DNA of 5,576 bases from Desulfobacterales bacterium (lineage in GTDB: Bacteria > Desulfobacterota > Desulfobulbia > Desulfobulbales > BM004). Under the pieces are notes generated by a model that did not search any database, had not been told where the DNA came from, and saw only the letters and a list, made by a program, of their open reading frames with translations. How positions within the stretch are numbered: position 1 is the stretch's first letter; each line of letters begins with the position of its first letter. Both the position numbers and the translations under genes were made by a program. The DNA is taken from positions 1-5,576 of the forward strand of contig JAUXHH010000119.1 of NCBI GenBank assembly GCA_030621655.1. Reading direction: 5' to 3'. Positions 5,179-5,576 of this stretch are shown in pieces.

Positions 5179-5576
5179 ATGAAACAAAAAAAGTCCGTTC
5201 GCTCAGAATGGCACAAAAAACTTGCAGCCAAACAGTCAGCATCACAATGGGGAAAAGCTGCGGAAAAACTAAGAAGACTGCAGCCATACCTTAATGCTGA
5301 GACTGTATTTGCCACACCGCACGAATCATTGCTCCAGGCCCGCATCAATTGCCTTACTGACGGGAAAAACCTTCTCATGCCTGGGCCAAGCATCCGTAAG
5401 GGTTTCTTCTTATTGGCAGCCCGCTCCATCCCCTTCAAAGACATTGCTGTAGCAGTAACCTACAAGGGACTGGAAAAATACGGGAAACTTCTTAAAGGCA
5501 TCAGTCCATCTCAACTTTCAGTGGATCTGCTGCTTACCGATTCACTTGCAGTTGATAGCACTGGTGGGAGAATAGG
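5179..5576 (+). CDS. 5-formyltetrahydrofolate cyclo-ligase-like protein, 5' part (runs off window)
   Basis: The frame opens at ATG 5179 and stays open to the window end, giving 132 complete codons. The product looks like the 5-FCL/MTHFS fold, which in true enzymes uses ATP to convert 5-formyl-THF to 5,10-methenyl-THF in one-carbon metabolism. The start 'MKQKKSVRSEWHKKLAA' is basic. The core contains 'TVFATPHESLLQARINCL' (42-59) and 'DGKNLLMPGPSIRKGFF' (61-77). It also has 'SVDLLLTDSLAVDSTGGRIG' (114-133, the last Gly from a partial codon), corresponding to the family's substrate-binding 'vpg.afd..G.RiG.G' segment. The defining 'GxGxxD' residues lie beyond the window. This subgroup differs from housekeeping YgfA-type enzymes in the middle region and may be one of the uncharacterised 5-FCL-like paralogues rather than the folate enzyme itself. 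A weak ribosome binding site GAG (5168-5170) is 8 bases upstream; an ATG at 5171 is out of frame and stops at once. Confidence 0.75.
   Translation, partial: MKQKKSVRSEWHKKLAAKQSASQWGKAAEKLRRLQPYLNAETVFATPHESLLQARINCLTDGKNLLMPGPSIRKGFFLLAARSIPFKDIAVAVTYKGLEKYGKLLKGISPSQLSVDLLLTDSLAVDSTGGRI

Noticed and set aside
5124..5444. 106-aa reverse-strand frame
   Set aside because: It is antisense to the 5-FCL-like gene, whose protein sequence is recognisable; the reverse product is not.

Overview
The window looks like ordinary chromosomal sequence from a Gram-negative bacterium. Gene content and protein style (a divergent SLC13 permease, a stand-alone Aas-like acyl-ACP synthetase, an S11 carboxypeptidase and a 5-FCL-like protein) suggest the Desulfobacterota (former Deltaproteobacteria). 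That is a recollection-based inference: no rRNA or other marker gene is present. Coding DNA has moderate GC, the spacers are clearly AT-rich, and every supported gene is on the + strand.

Layout: (1) 1-1230, the 3' part of an SLC13/DASS-type membrane transporter whose N-terminus lies before the window. (2) 1231-1423, a spacer with a good extended -10 promoter candidate and a hairpin in the predicted leader. (3) 1424-1618, a 64-residue uncharacterised helical protein with a strong ribosome binding site. (4) 1619-1898, an AT-rich regulatory-looking spacer with a hairpin, overlapping short palindromes, a possible 21-codon mini-ORF and a promoter candidate. (5) 1899-2039, a 46-codon reading frame encoding only the first half of a CBS domain, read here as a gene remnant. 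(6) 2128-3714, a complete AMP-forming acyl-ACP/acyl-CoA synthetase of the Aas type without an acyltransferase domain. (7) 3715-3954, a spacer with two short palindromes. (8) 3955-5058, a secreted D,D-carboxypeptidase of the PBP5/PBP6 (S11) type lacking the usual C-terminal domain. (9) 5179-5576, the 5' part of a 5-formyltetrahydrofolate cyclo-ligase-like gene that runs off the window.

The genes do not form an obvious single pathway. Gaps of 88-240 bases separate them, with no overlaps or coupled starts, so most are probably separately transcribed. The acyl synthetase (membrane lipid acyl groups) and the carboxypeptidase (peptidoglycan) are both envelope-maintenance functions, but nothing in the sequence links them mechanistically. 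I found no convincing new multi-gene system, mobile element, CRISPR array or RNA gene. The points most worth a second look are the truncated CBS domain upstream of the ligase, the altered substrate/sodium-site motifs of the transporter, and the structured spacer at 1619-1898.
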